DNA from: Coenobita brevimanus
Lineage: Eukaryota > Arthropoda > Malacostraca > Decapoda > Coenobitidae
Assembly: GCA_032717465.1 (NCBI GenBank)
Contig: CM064690.1
Coordinates: 8,234,643-8,298,642, forward strand
Direction: 5' to 3'
Length of the DNA stretch: 64,000 nt
The stretch's first letter is position 1. Each line of letters begins with the position of its first letter. The position numbers were made by a program, and so were the translations under genes. Positions 1 through 12,451 of the stretch are shown here, one piece after another. A model generated the notes under the pieces. It ran no database searches and was not told the origin of the DNA. It saw only the letters and a program-made list of their open reading frames with translations.

Positions 1-939
<939 letters not shown>

Positions 940-1442
940 TGTGACTCTCGATTTTTGTAGTAGGAATTAAAGATGAATACAGGGAGTTTATCTTGATTTA
1001 TTATCTTCAGAGAAAATCTTAAGTTGAGCAGTGTATGTATTACAGAGACTGAATACACTAAGTATGTCTAGTTGGACCCCTCTTCTTGTTCACTCTCTCC
1101 ACTACCTGTCAGTTCTATAGCTAGCCTCCTCCTGAGCTCTGCTTCCTAAATTCTGGTGTAGTAGGGGTCGTGTCATGTGTGTTACACTGTGGTTGGAAAG
1201 TTCTAGAAACCTCTGTGTGAGTATGTGTGTATGTGTGTGTATGGTCACTAGGCTTTGTTCGTATGCTATCTCGCTGACACACTACCTATATCATCCCCTG
1301 ACTTGCTACTTCCTGTGTATTGTGAACATTTCCTCAGTTAACTTGCAAGATCAATTCCCGTTCCCAGGCTTGCCTGGAGCTCTGTCTCTCTATCAATTTA
1401 TCTATCTATCATGATTTGTAATTATAATATGGAGTCCTAACA
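940..1442 (-). repeat. 3' LTR of gypsy element
   Basis: 503 bp, starting TGTGAC and ending CTAACA on the plus strand, therefore 5'-TG...CA-3' in both orientations. It matches 9852-10358 closely. A short CTAT microsatellite near its element-side start differs in repeat number between the copies. Confidence 0.93.
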
Positions 1443-1834
1443 TTGCTCGGCCACGCCACTGAACGTCCTCCGACAGCAATCATCATTGACAAATGCTAAT
1501 CTATTAGTACATAATATTGATTATAATATTGTATACATGTAATATTCATAGTAAATTGCAATGATCTAGTAATATTACATTTTAAACAAGTTGTATACAT
1601 ATTTGAATAAATGCACTAAAGGTAAACTATTTAACTGTAATACAGTATGTACATGGGTTATTGTAGTGAAATGTATACATGCAAGAAAAAAAATAGTTTA
1701 AAATTAAGATTATGGTAAGAGTTATTAATATTTCATTTCAAGATAATGCTACTGGTATATCATACTTCTATATCATGGGTCATTCTTCTTTGTATTTTTT
1801 TTAAAATTAATACTATATACAAAATATGTACACT
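1443..1834 (-). other. Gypsy 3' untranslated region
   Basis: About 390 AT-rich bases between the env stop and the 3' LTR with no reading frame of interest. The bases touching the LTR are not clearly purine-rich in the element orientation. Confidence 0.5.
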
Positions 1835-3562
1835 TCATTCAGGGGGGTTAACTTGGATGTTAACTCTACCCCCACTAAATACTGACTCCAAATTTGCAAT
1901 TCTTGCATGCATTCTGTGCATTGCGAACAGCAGTACTGCAAATACAATGCAGAAGATTATAAAGACAGTAGATGCTGGTCTATACACATAATATGGGTTG
2001 AACATACTCAAACTCAAATCTTCCCGGGGCTTCATTGTTTCATTGATCAGTTGAATAGTTTCAAACTTAGGTGAAGTCAACTTAATACGTGTGCTCATGT
2101 TTAAGTCCATATCAGGCAGTGGGTGGAAATGTTTGTGTGTATGATTGAGGATGGCGTAGTGATTGATGGTGGATAAAGTAGACATGAATGGTGTAAATAC
2201 CGCACAGTAGTCTGGTGCTATGTATAATCCTGAGGCTGAAGTATGAGATGGTGGTATATCTGGACAGACTATGTAAACTGATGTGTTATGAGTGAAATAA
2301 AAAAAACTGTGAGTGTCCGATGCGTTGACGGTGTACAAGTTTATCTGAAGCAAAAGTGAAGTTGCATTGATTATGAATATTGATATTTCTGATGATAGCC
2401 ATTTCACAAGGGACTGTATCAGTAGGCTGAAACGTGAAAACGTACGCAGGACAAAGATGAACAGCATGTAAGGATTGCGGCACTTTCGTTCAATCGTTGA
2501 ATCACTTGCGAAAGTGACAGTGTTCCGTCTCTTGGAGACCATGATGAGTTCGGTGTCTGTGTTGATGTTGATGATGACCAAAGTGTTGTTATTTTTAGAG
2601 GGGAAGGGGTGTATTTGGTATACTGTGAACAGGTCTTCAGTTATGAATGGTACATGAACTACTACTGATGTTGGTGTTAGTGTTGCTTCTAAATATGGAT
2701 ATTATTGCATGAATTCCCTACTTCGGAACAAAGGCTTCAATTTATGTTTATGTATGCCTTGACTAATTATCTGACGTAGCTCATGAACTGGGAGTAAGTC
2801 AATTGTGCTCTTGCCATCACCAGCATTCGAAATTCCTTGCATAAGTGCCCTGTAACGAACTCTAGTGTTGTCTAATTGTAGTAGAAGTGTGTCAATATGT
2901 TCTGTGATGATCGAGAAGTGTTGGAAAAGTGTTATGTTACCTTCCATTTCATTTATTTTATCTACACTTTCGACAGCTATGTTTTCTGCCTTTTTCAGAT
3001 TTTTCACAATTGTCTTCATTGCTGAGTTATGTCCTGTGATGAATATATCTTGGTATGTTAGTACCTGAGCTATTTTATTAAATTTGTTGTTTATTTCTTT
3101 AAGGTCATCCTCTGTAGCCAATCCAAAGATGTTCCCAAGAACTGCGCCACCCAGATCGAACAAACCGCGCTTTTGGTGAGTACGTGGGATGATCCTGTCG
3201 CTCAATACTTCCGTTCCATAAGATTGGAGATCTTGGATCATGATGAGCATAGTTGACTTTGCCTGTTCTATTTTCCATTTCGCTAACTTCACTATTTCAT
3301 TCACTTCCTTTGTGTTATATGCTTGTGAAACATAGCTTCCTATCATGAAGTCCAGGGTCCGCATGGGTTTCGCGAGATTTTCGAGATAAGAAGGTAATTC
3401 ATACAAGTAATCCAGACTTATTTCAGTACTCATGACGTCTTTTACGATTGAAGTCGAAGCCGTTGGAGCTATGAGGCATCCTTGTCGTACTATGTGTTGG
3501 GGGTCTAAGTGCGCATATCCTCTTGCTATGTAGAGGAGAATCCATAGCATAAGTCCCTTCAT
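1835..3562 (-). pseudogene. env: Envelope glycoprotein (F-type, errantivirus-like), one in-frame stop
   Basis: The first 286 codons start with a hydrophobic signal peptide. They contain a dibasic furin-type site (QKR, followed by GLFDLGG) and a Gly-rich hydrophobic fusion-peptide-like stretch, then a long heptad-rich region. This is the layout of baculovirus F-like envelopes of insect errantiviruses. A TAA at 2702-2704 interrupts the frame, but the same frame stays open afterwards to 1835. That second part contains N-glycosylation sequons, several Cys, a transmembrane segment about 45-25 residues from the end and a short cytoplasmic tail. Env would normally be translated from a spliced RNA and act in membrane fusion. 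As written, this copy encodes only a truncated ectodomain. Confidence 0.85.
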
Positions 3563-3663
3563 CGCTACCTACCGAAAAAAAAAAAAAAAAAACTTTTAAT
3601 TTCCTAATATGGTCATGCTGTGGTCGATGATAGTGATGGTGTGCGTTACGGTTGATTGTTATT

Positions 3664-6600
3664 TCATTTATAGAAGGAGTTTAAATCGATATTTAATTCT
3701 CGTAAATGATGTACTGTAGTTTTTATTGGAACAGTTGCACCTATGTTTGATTGTTTGGTATATGACCTTAATTTCTTTTTGTAATCATTGTTGTTTTCTT
3801 GCTTGGTTTCTTGAGGTACGTTCGCCTGTTCGGTTGTATCCGATGCTGAATAAGTGTTGGATAATTCCCTTGAAACTCGTTTTAAATGGTCAATATGAAG
3901 TTGTTTCTCTTCGCCAGTTGACAGTGGCTTAATTAAAACTTTGTTTGCTTTTATGGTAATTACTCTGTATGGGCCCTCAAATTTTGGGGATAATTTATTG
4001 TCTCTCGTATGAATGATACCATAAACAATGTCTCCTGAGCTGATAGGTGAATCTCATGCCTTCTTGTTAAATGCCTCCGTCATTTCTTCCTTGGACATCG
4101 TTAATTGTTTTTTGACTCTTTTGTGTATGTCCTGGAATTCACGTAAACGGAGTTTAGATTAATCATCGTAATTGTATATGGGCAGACTATCACCTTCTAG
4201 GAGCTCATATGGTAGTTTTTTATCTGTCCCATATATAATGAAATGTGGTGTGTCACCTATGGATTTATTTATAGAGCCATTAATTGAGGCTTCTACTCTG
4301 GGAATCCAATCATCCCAGCTTGCATAATTTTCATGAGAATGTGTCGTAGCACATCTAATACTTATTTGTTTTGTCTCTCTACTAACCCATTCGATGCTGG
4401 GTGATAGGCTAAAACGTTAACCTTTTTAATGTTGTATTGTTTACATATTTCTTGTAAGATCTCAGAATTAAATTCTCCTCCATTATCACTCCATTATCAC
4501 TACCTTTGGGGTAGTAAAGCGACATATTACATTATCTGTTATTGCCTTTGCTACTGTCTCTGCTGTCTTATCTTTAAATGGAGCTAAAATGACCTAACGG
4601 GAAAAATGATCCGTTGCTACGAATAGGTATAGGTTATTATTGTATGATAATGGCATCTTGAGTAAATCAACAGCGACAACGTCCCATGGTTGATGTGGTA
4701 CAGGGTAATTACCCATCGGTGCAGGTGTGATTGGGTATCCTTTGAGTTTTGCACATGATTCGCATCTGTCTATATGATTGTTTATATCTTTTCGTAATGA
4801 ATGCTAGTAATATAACAGCTGGGCTTGTCTGAATGTCTTATCCTTTCCAGGATGTCCTGCATGTGGGCTATCGTGTATCGTTCGTAATACTTGGGGTATC
4901 ATGTCATTAGGTACTACCAACTGGTTAGTATTTCTTTGGCGTTTTGGTTGTTTCGGGTTAATCTTGTATAATGTATTATTGACCATTGTGAATTGTTCGA
5001 GTGGTACATGCAGTTTGGGTAATTGTATGTCATCTCCACTTTCTAACTTGTATATAACTTTAGACCATATTGGGTCAAGTCTTTGTGCTTTTGCGATATC
5101 ATCGTGGTTTGGGATATTTCCTTTGAGATCTAATGCCGCGACCTGAATTGTGTTCGGGTTCCTAGATAATGCGTCAGCTACTATGTTCATTTTACCTTGT
5201 ATATAATGAATTTGTACATTGTAGTTTTCAACTGTACATTTCCATCTTGCTCTCCTCCCAGAAAGGAGTTTTTCTTTAAACATACCCACTAGTGGTTTAT
5301 GGTCGGTGAATAAGTGGATTTCGTAACCATATACCAAATCTCGAAACTTTTGTTATGCAAAAACCACTGCAAGTACCTCTAAGTCTGTAGTGCAATAATT
5401 TTTCTCTACACCTTTTGTTTGTCTGCTGGCAAATGCAATTGGTTGATTCTTTCCCCTTTTATCTTCCTGCATCAGTACAGCCCCTAATCCTTTAACCGAT
5501 GCGTTTGTACAAATAAGAAATGATTTTATGCAATCCGGATATGCTAAACAAGGTGCATTTGTTAGTTTAATTTGTTGATTGTTAAATGCCCTTTTTTGTT
5601 CTTCTTCCCATTGGAATATAGCATCTTTTTTGAGTAGTTGGAATAGAGGAAAAGCTATATGAGAGAATGTGGTACGAATGACCTATAGTACCCAGCTAGA
5701 TCTAAAAATTGTCTAACTTCGTCAGTCGTAGTGGGTTCAGGAAAATCTCTCACTGCCTGTATTTTGTCATCAGTGGTGTGAATACCATCAGAACTTAATT
5801 TGTGGCCTAAGAAATTTATTTCCTTAAAGCAAAATTTGCATTTAGAAAGCTTTATTTTTAAACCAGCATCACTAAGCTTTTGTAAGAGTAAGTCTGATTT
5901 CTTGAGATGATCCGTAATATTTTTCGTTGCGATTATAATATCGTCAAGATAAACAAATATTCCATGTCCTAAAATTCCGGACAATACGTAATTCATAAGA
6001 TGCTGGAATGTGCCTGGGGTTGTCCTCAGTCCCATCAGCATCCTCGTATGTTGGTAGTGGCCTCTGTTTGTGGAAAAGGCAGTGTTTTTACGTGACTCCT
6101 CTGCAACCGATATTTGATAATAGCCATTTAGGAGATCGATTGTTGAGAATATATTATTCTCCGGTCCAATATTCTGTAGAACGTCGCTTAGCAATGGCAT
6201 GGGTAATCGGTCTGGGATTGTGTGATTGTTTAGTTTACCGTAATATACTACCGCACGCATTTCTCCTATTCTTTTGGGCACGAAGAATAATGGGGCATTC
6301 CACGGGGAGACTGAAGGTTCAATAATTCCAAGTTTTAACATTTCATCGACATACTGATTTGCAAGTGTACGTTGGGAGTGTGGGATGCGGTAGGCTGGTA
6401 CGAAAATTGGTGGTGTTTCTGGGTGCACATTAATCTTGTGATTAATCAGGTTAGTACACCCTAATTGTTCTCCGGGTAATGCTACAGTGTCCCTGTGTGT
6501 TTCCAGCAGAGTTAACAAATCATTTTCTTCATCAAATTCACCTGAGTGAATTAAATTCTCTTTTATGCTTTCTCTATCCGTAGATTTTATCTCACTTGTC

Positions 6601-7480
6601 ACTCCAGCTATAACTATTTCCTTCACAGGGGCGGGATATTTTTCAGTATTAACTATGCAAGTCCCCTTTTTCAACTGAACTTCCCCATTCATGTGATTAA
6701 TTATGAATATCTGAATTTGCCCTTCGTCGTTCATCTGACATAATGTGTTTTCTGCTGACAATCCCTTTACTTTACATAATTCTTCTAAGACAAGAACAGT
6801 ACTATTCCGTAATTTGCTCTTTATGGTAACTTTCATATAGGAATTAGGTGGTATAATTAAATCATTGGTGAGATGGGCTGGAAAAACTGATAAATCATTA
6901 CTGTTATATGGGTCTCTAATTCTGGAGGCTGGGGCTGGTGGTGGAAGTGGATCTATACACTCATCTGTTTGTGTATGTTTGTTTAAGCTTATAATATTAC
7001 CAATTCTTTTTGGTTCTCTTTTACTACTCGGTGAGGGATCTGATGGTATTTCCTCTATGAATTCATTGTCAAAGTCTATTCTATTCATTTGTGGGAGTAT
7101 AGTTATGTTCTCTGCTCTCATGGATCTTAAGCCCAGTAACATATGAGATTTAATTGCTACGTTTTCAACGATATAGAAAAATGCAAAGAATGGTCTTGTA
7201 GTCTCTGAGAAACTGATATTTAACCTTATCATACCTTTTACTGTAATTTTGTTTCCATCTACCGTATATAAATCTAAATCAGCTTCTTCCAGAGAAGTTA
7301 CTTTCTTCTTATTTTTAAGAATTCTATTCATTTCTTCTTGTGTTATTAAGTTCACTGGAGTGCCTGTGTCTAAAAATAAGGAAACGTTATGATCCTCACA
7401 TACAGCTGGTATCAAGATAAACTCATTTCCTAACATGCCTCCTATGTGAATTTTAGACTTGCTTTTCTTTACGTTTGTTC
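3664..7480 (-). pseudogene. pol: Pol polyprotein (PR-RT-RNase H-IN), disrupted
   Basis: The intact first part (to 5655) contains an aspartic protease with LDTG near 7375-7386. The reverse transcriptase follows with the palm motif YLDDIII around 5935-5955 and a thumb region. RNase H continues in another frame with the TDHKPL motif near 5300. Integrase follows with an HHCC zinc finger (about 4745-4870), the D,D-35-E core and a GPY/F-type C-terminal segment near 3970; the frame ends at TGA, 3664-3666. Lesions seen: frameshift around 5660-5690, TAA near 5353, stop at 4804, TAG at 4594-4596, and an 11-bp tandem duplication at 4480-4501 at the second catalytic Asp of integrase. In life Pol would copy the RNA and insert the cDNA; this copy cannot make a full product. 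Confidence 0.88.
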
Positions 7481-8920
7481 GTTTTTTGTCATGACTTGGT
7501 CTTCCCCCGATTTGAACACAGAGACAATTTTTTCTACTGTTCTGCAGTTACTGGTCAAGTGCCCTTGGTATCTATTATGCCTAAAGTAAGGACCAAATCC
7601 TTGTGTCTTTTGTCTATCCTCTTTTGCATTGATAAAGCATTCATACCTCGTGTGTCCTGGTTTTGCACAATAATGACATAGAATGGACCTATCTCTTGAC
7701 TGTGACCTACGAGGTGACTTCCCATATGTAGTGTTGTTTGTGGCGCGAGAACTGCTCGGGCTGCGTGAAAACTTATGAAACTGCCTGTAGCCTGGTGTTT
7801 GTGATCGAACCTTCGTCACGTTTAGTTGTTTGCTCTGCCTGCTTTCGGGTCGCGATCGATTTTGTTCTCTGTTTGGGGTCGGTGTAGATGTTTTCACAGC
7901 TAATACTGTCTCAGGTACTCTCATTCTACTAGAATATGCGGGTGTGTCGACCATACCTGCTTTACTGCACTGCATCTCTACCTTGTTCATTAAGTCTAGT
8001 AAGCACATGCCTAGGGTGTACACGATCGTCTTGGCGATCTTAAGGGTCCTATCAGGTAATTTACACAAGGCAGCAACATTACCAATGATGTCCACGACGA
8101 GGTCTGGGAACATCTTTCCATCATCTGTTATCCAATTTGAGTTTTCCAAAGTAACTAACAATGTTCTTTTGATTGTGGAGACATCAGCAGTTATTTCGCT
8201 GAGCACATGGTTTGTAGTGAGCTCCCTTACAAGATCTAAAATCTTATTTAATTCTGGAATTATACCTGGCAAGAAGTTCATACCTCCAGAAAATTTCTTC
8301 AAAAATTCAGTTTTAAATTCATCATATGTCCTAGCCTTGAGGAGCTTATCTGATCTCAATAAATTACTTGCTGGATATCTTTCCTGGCTTATGCAAGATG
8401 AAAAAATGGCAATTTTCTCTCGTTCATCGAGTATGTGGCGCTTGATGAACATTTGTTCGCACTGACTGACCAATGAAATGACGTCAATACGATCTTTTTC
8501 TGTGCCAGAGAATTTTGGGGCAGTTTTATCTTCATGGTAAACATAAACATGAGGTGGGGATGTTTGATCCGCGGTATTTGTTTCGTTATTCATTTTCACT
8601 GTTTGCTCTGTTAATTCAACTTGGACTTGTTTATCGTTGTGTGAGGGAATGGTGGAATATGATTCGCCTGCACGTTGCACTATATCAAGTATATTCTGAT
8701 AGATATGCAAGGCAGAAACTAAGTCCTCACTTGCTACATCAGGGGGGGTTTCCCACTCATCATCTGGAACTGACGTATTTGTTTCTTGATCTTTAGTTTG
8801 TGTTGAGTTTTGTACAATGGGTGTGTTGCCTTGGTGCTCTCCTAATTGTGAATCTGTTGTTGGAGCTAATTGATTTTCATCTGGTATTAACTTGGGTGGT
8901 GGCGAAAATATCCATGTCAT
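7469..8920 (-). CDS. gag: Gag polyprotein of gypsy element
   Basis: An uninterrupted 483-residue reading frame. The N-terminal part is polar and acidic (about residues 1-130). A helical capsid-like region follows (about 135-330), then a Ser/Arg-rich basic segment (about 350-420) and one good CCHC zinc knuckle near residue 430 (CHYC...GH...C). A second, degenerate knuckle follows in which only the His and last Cys remain. Gag packages the element RNA and forms particles in the cytoplasm. The frame ends with TAA at 7469-7471, and pol continues in the -1 frame across a slippery heptamer, so pol is expected as a Gag-Pol fusion. The first Met of the frame was taken as start. Intactness of this gene contrasts with the damaged pol downstream. 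Confidence 0.88.
   Translation of the reverse strand: MTWIFSPPPKLIPDENQLAPTTDSQLGEHQGNTPIVQNSTQTKDQETNTSVPDDEWETPPDVASEDLVSALHIYQNILDIVQRAGESYSTIPSHNDKQVQVELTEQTVKMNNETNTADQTSPPHVYVYHEDKTAPKFSGTEKDRIDVISLVSQCEQMFIKRHILDEREKIAIFSSCISQERYPASNLLRSDKLLKARTYDEFKTEFLKKFSGGMNFLPGIIPELNKILDLVRELTTNHVLSEITADVSTIKRTLLVTLENSNWITDDGKMFPDLVVDIIGNVAALCKLPDRTLKIAKTIVYTLGMCLLDLMNKVEMQCSKAGMVDTPAYSSRMRVPETVLAVKTSTPTPNREQNRSRPESRQSKQLNVTKVRSQTPGYRQFHKFSRSPSSSRATNNTTYGKSPRRSQSRDRSILCHYCAKPGHTRYECFINAKEDRQKTQGFGPYFRHNRYQGHLTSNCRTVEKIVSVFKSGEDQVMTKNEQT
7481..7487 (-). promoter_or_regulatory. -1 ribosomal frameshift heptamer A AAA AAC
   Basis: On the minus strand the last gag codons read ACA AAA AAC, giving the canonical X XXY YYZ heptamer A_AAA_AAC in the gag frame, 9 bases before the gag stop. 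The protease frame is open through the overlap in the -1 phase. This is the signal class used by many retroviruses and gypsy elements. I did not fold the downstream sequence to look for a stimulatory structure. Confidence 0.75.
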
Positions 8921-9851
8921 TAAGATATGGTGTTATGAAATGCGCCTTTTTTTATTTGTCCTAACTAAATAGATGAGTAAATGAGTTGTAATAAATGATA
9001 GATAGTGAGTGTATAAGTGTATATATAGAAATAAGTATATGAGTTGAATATACCTAATTTTAGCACTGAGAAGAAATGAGTAAGTATAATTTCATCCACT
9101 TGCTACAGATCGGAGAGGCGTGTCGATGCAACTGTCGATCTCGGAAGAAAAGTGCAGGGTTGCTTGAAGATCTCTTGATAATTCTAGTGTTGTGTTGAGG
9201 GACGATATTACTCAGGAAATTCCATGGCCTGGTGCTTGTGGTGGTTAACAGCTGTCACAGGCAAACCTCAGCATAGAACGTCGAATTTCCAACTCAATAC
9301 TGTGGAAGTAAATGAGTATGAGTAGGAGCTACGTGAATAATGAGTAAATGAGTAGTGGGTGAGAAGTGCCTGGTGTCAGTCACACGTTGCTTGGCGTGGC
9401 CTTATGTCAGCAAACTCGCGTTGTGATGTCATCTCAGCACATGGTGACGTCGGCTTCCCACACTGGTAGCTGTGGTGAGTAACTGAGTAGCGATGCGTAA
9501 CATGGGTGAAGAAAGGTGAGTAAGACGCGTTATAAATGTGGCTCTGGTGTTTTGCTCTGCGTCAGCGATGGAGGTAGGTGGGAGAGAATGTTGGGGTTTT
9601 GTGTGCTTGTTGCTTTGGTCTTTCTTTTTCTTTACTTGCTTTTTTTTTTTTTTTTTATTCTTCTTGCTGCTGCTTGAAGTTACGTGAAGATTATAGAGTT
9701 GTTTTGTAGACTTGTAGGCTCATTGGCTTGTAGGCTGTATTTTGTAGGAATTCACTGTAGAACTGAAGCTAATCTTGTAGAGTCTTGCCTGCTTTTGTAG
9801 AAATTCACTGTTGATCCAGAGACGATGTCCGTACGTTCGCTGCCAACCAAA
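8921..9851 (-). other. Gypsy 5' untranslated leader
   Basis: About 930 bp between the 5' LTR and the gag start with no convincing reading frame. Contains a T-run near 9641-9656, GAGTAA-rich stretches, and the candidate primer-binding site at its LTR edge. Confidence 0.6.
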
Positions 9852-10358
9852 TGTGACTCTCGATTCTTGTAGTAGGAATTAAAGATGAATACAGGGAGTT
9901 TATCTTGATTTATTATCTTCAGAGAAAATCTTAAGTTGAGCAGTGTATGTATTACAGAGACTAAATACACTAAGTAAGTCTAGTTGGACCCCTCTTCTTG
10001 TTCACTCTCTCTCCACTACCTGTCGGTTCTATAGCTAGCCTCCTTCTGAGCTCTGCTTCCTAAAGTCTGGTGTAGCAGGGGTCGTGTCACGTGTGTTACA
10101 CTGTGGTTGGAAAGTTCTAGAAACCTGTGTGTGAGTATGTGTGTATGTGTGTATGGTCACTAGGCTTTGTTCGTATGCTATCTCGCTCACACACTACCTA
10201 TATCATCCCCTGACTTGCTACTTCCTGTGTATTGTCAACATTTCCTCAGTTAACTTGCAAGATCATTTCCCGTTCCCAGGCTTGCCTGGAGCTCTGTCTA
10301 TCTATCTATTTATCTATCTATCTATCATGATTTTTAATTATAATATGGAGTCCTAACA
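9852..10358 (-). repeat. 5' LTR of gypsy element
   Basis: 507 bp copy of the left LTR. Because the coding genes lie on the minus strand, this right-hand LTR is the promoter-bearing 5' LTR. It is followed by TGGG, the target-site duplicate of 936-939. Confidence 0.93.
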
Positions 10359-10439
10359 TGGGGGCTGCACAATGCTAGATGATGCAGGTGATCCACCGAA
10401 TGGCAATTTTCCCCGAGGCGTCAGTGTAACCATCCCCAC

Positions 10440-12400
10440 GCATGCGCATTTAGTACTGATGTGTAAGGTGGTGGTTATGGTGTTATGGCGTGCAGCGATT
10501 TTCAATGGCATATGATCGAAGAGAAATCACAGACTTTTAAGGTGTGTAAGAGCTGTACACAAATATTAATACCCTCACCCTTAACTAGGAATATAAATTA
10601 ATCATCCGATGCAACTTTCGAAGTGCACAGCCTCAACGCTAAAGAGAAGAAACCTAGGATAACAATCACCCCAGGTCCAGAATATATTAACCCTTTTGCA
10701 CTCTTTCGACGCAACCTGAGCCCAACCACTTCCAAGTGCTGAGTGACAGTCTCTTGCCAGCCCAGACCTCACGCTCCCCATACACCTCACTCTGCGATTC
10801 GTGCTGAATCAGAAATCGCTTTCAATCATTTCATTCCCCAGCCCTTATTATAACTGTATTGTTTTGAAACTGTTTTATAATATAAATTAATGAGTGATCT
10901 TCCTAATGAACTTAAAAAAAAATATAAAAAAATGGAAATACCATATTGTATCATTCACGTAATTATTCAGTGCTCATTTACTCACAGACATAAAAACATT
11001 TCGGCAATGAGTATAGAATATTGTAGAGTATTTATCTGTGATCCATTTCGTAAAGAAATGACACTTCTAGCTATACTAGAAAATTGTTTATTGCATACGG
11101 AATATCAATAGTCGTTCATCACGCCTGGACGCTCTGAGTGAAGTTTCCTATCATTTCATTCTCGCCTGCCCAGACTTCGCGCTCCACACACTCCACATTC
11201 AGTGATTTGAGCGGCATCGAAAAATGATTGCAATCATTTCATTCCCCTGCCCTAACTTTTAACTGTATTGTATGAAACCGATACATGTTACAAATGAATA
11301 AATGATCTTAATGAATGAGAAAAAAAAATAAATAAAGGATATAACACACCATCCTTTATCGTTCAGTAATGTATTCATTTACTCACTGACATATACTCAT
11401 ATACAGTACTCACTGTATTTTTATCACAACAATGTTGTGAAAAAAATACAGTGTGTGAGTACTATATATATGTCAGTTAGTAAATGAATACATTACTGAA
11501 CGATATAGTATGGTGTTTTATATCCTTTTTTTTTTTTTTTTTTTCATTCATTAGGAAGATCATTAATTCATTTGTAACATGTATCAGTTTCATAACAATA
11601 GAGTTAAAACTTAGGGCAGGGAATGAAATGATTGTAATCATTTTTCGATGCAGCAATCATCACTGAGTGTGGAATGTGGGGAGCGTAAGGTCTGGGCAGG
11701 CAAGAATGAAATTACAGGAAACAGCTCACTCAGAGGGTCCAGGTGTGATGAACGACTATTGTTATTCCGTATGCTATAAAAAATTTCCTAGTGTAGCTAG
11801 AAGTGTCATTTTTTTATGATATGGATCGCAGATAAATGTTGTACAATAATCTATAATAATTGCCGAAATGGTTATATGTCTGTGAGTAAATAAGCATTGA
11901 ATAAATATGTGAATGATACAATATGGTAATTCCTTTTTTTAGATTTTTTCGTTCATTAGGAAGATCAAACAACAAAATGTTGTTAAAAAAAAAAAAAAAG
12001 CAAAATATATGGTTGGATTCAACCTACGTCGAAAGAGTGTGAGCGCTTAGTCAAAAGAGTGCGAGCAGTTGGAGTTCACTTGGACTAATCCTGCGTCGAA
12101 AGTCTGTGAGCGGTTGGATTCTTCACCGGGACCCCGCGTATGAGAGGGATAATGTGTTGAGGTCATGAGCAAGGTTGTAAACTTCTACGGTAACGTCACG
12201 CCATATTTCAGTATTAGGTCAGTATTTTCTACTGAATATTATCAAAGAAAAATCACAAATTTCAAGTTAGGTAAAAGCTGAACACACAAATTAATATTCA
12301 CCCTTATCTACGATTATATATTAGCCATTCGAAGCAGTTTTTGAAGTGTTCAGCCTCAGCACTAAAGAGACGAATCCCTAAGGGTAACAGTCAACCAAAG
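10440..12400. repeat. Large imperfect palindrome with flanking direct repeats
   Basis: Centre at about 11432 (TCACAAC-AAT-GTTGTGA). The left arm from about 10890 and the right arm to about 11975 are recognisable reverse complements, including the end motif GATCTTCCTAATGAA. Weaker similarity extends to about 10690 and 12120. The outer blocks 10500-10690 and 12230-12400 are direct repeats of each other (CAGCCTCA...CTAAAGAG). The left arm also contains an internal direct repeat (about 10760-10990 against 11170-11400). No protein-coding capacity was recognised. Confidence 0.75.
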
Positions 12401-12415
12401 TGCAAAACATACTCA

Positions 12416-12450
<35 letters not shown>

Positions 12451-12451
<1 letters not shown>

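Larger units (their letters stand above)
940..10358 (-). mobile_element. Errantivirus-like Ty3/gypsy element with env (endogenous retrovirus)
   Basis: A ~9.4-kb LTR element read on the minus strand. It has two similar LTRs, gag, pol (protease, reverse transcriptase, RNase H, integrase) and a separate env, flanked by TGGG on both sides. The order gag-pol-env with an F-type envelope is that of insect errantiviruses, members of Metaviridae. The LTRs differ by roughly 13 substitutions plus a few short indels over ~505 bp (counted by eye, about 3%), so the insertion is moderately old. Pol carries several stops and frameshifts and env one stop, so this copy cannot be autonomous. Immediately upstream of the 3' LTR I do not see a clear polypurine tract. 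A TGG-starting candidate primer-binding site lies next to the 5' LTR (about 9838-9849), but I cannot assign its tRNA. Confidence 0.93.

Noticed and set aside
7830..8465. 211-codon plus-strand reading frame
   Set aside because: Antisense to the intact gypsy gag.
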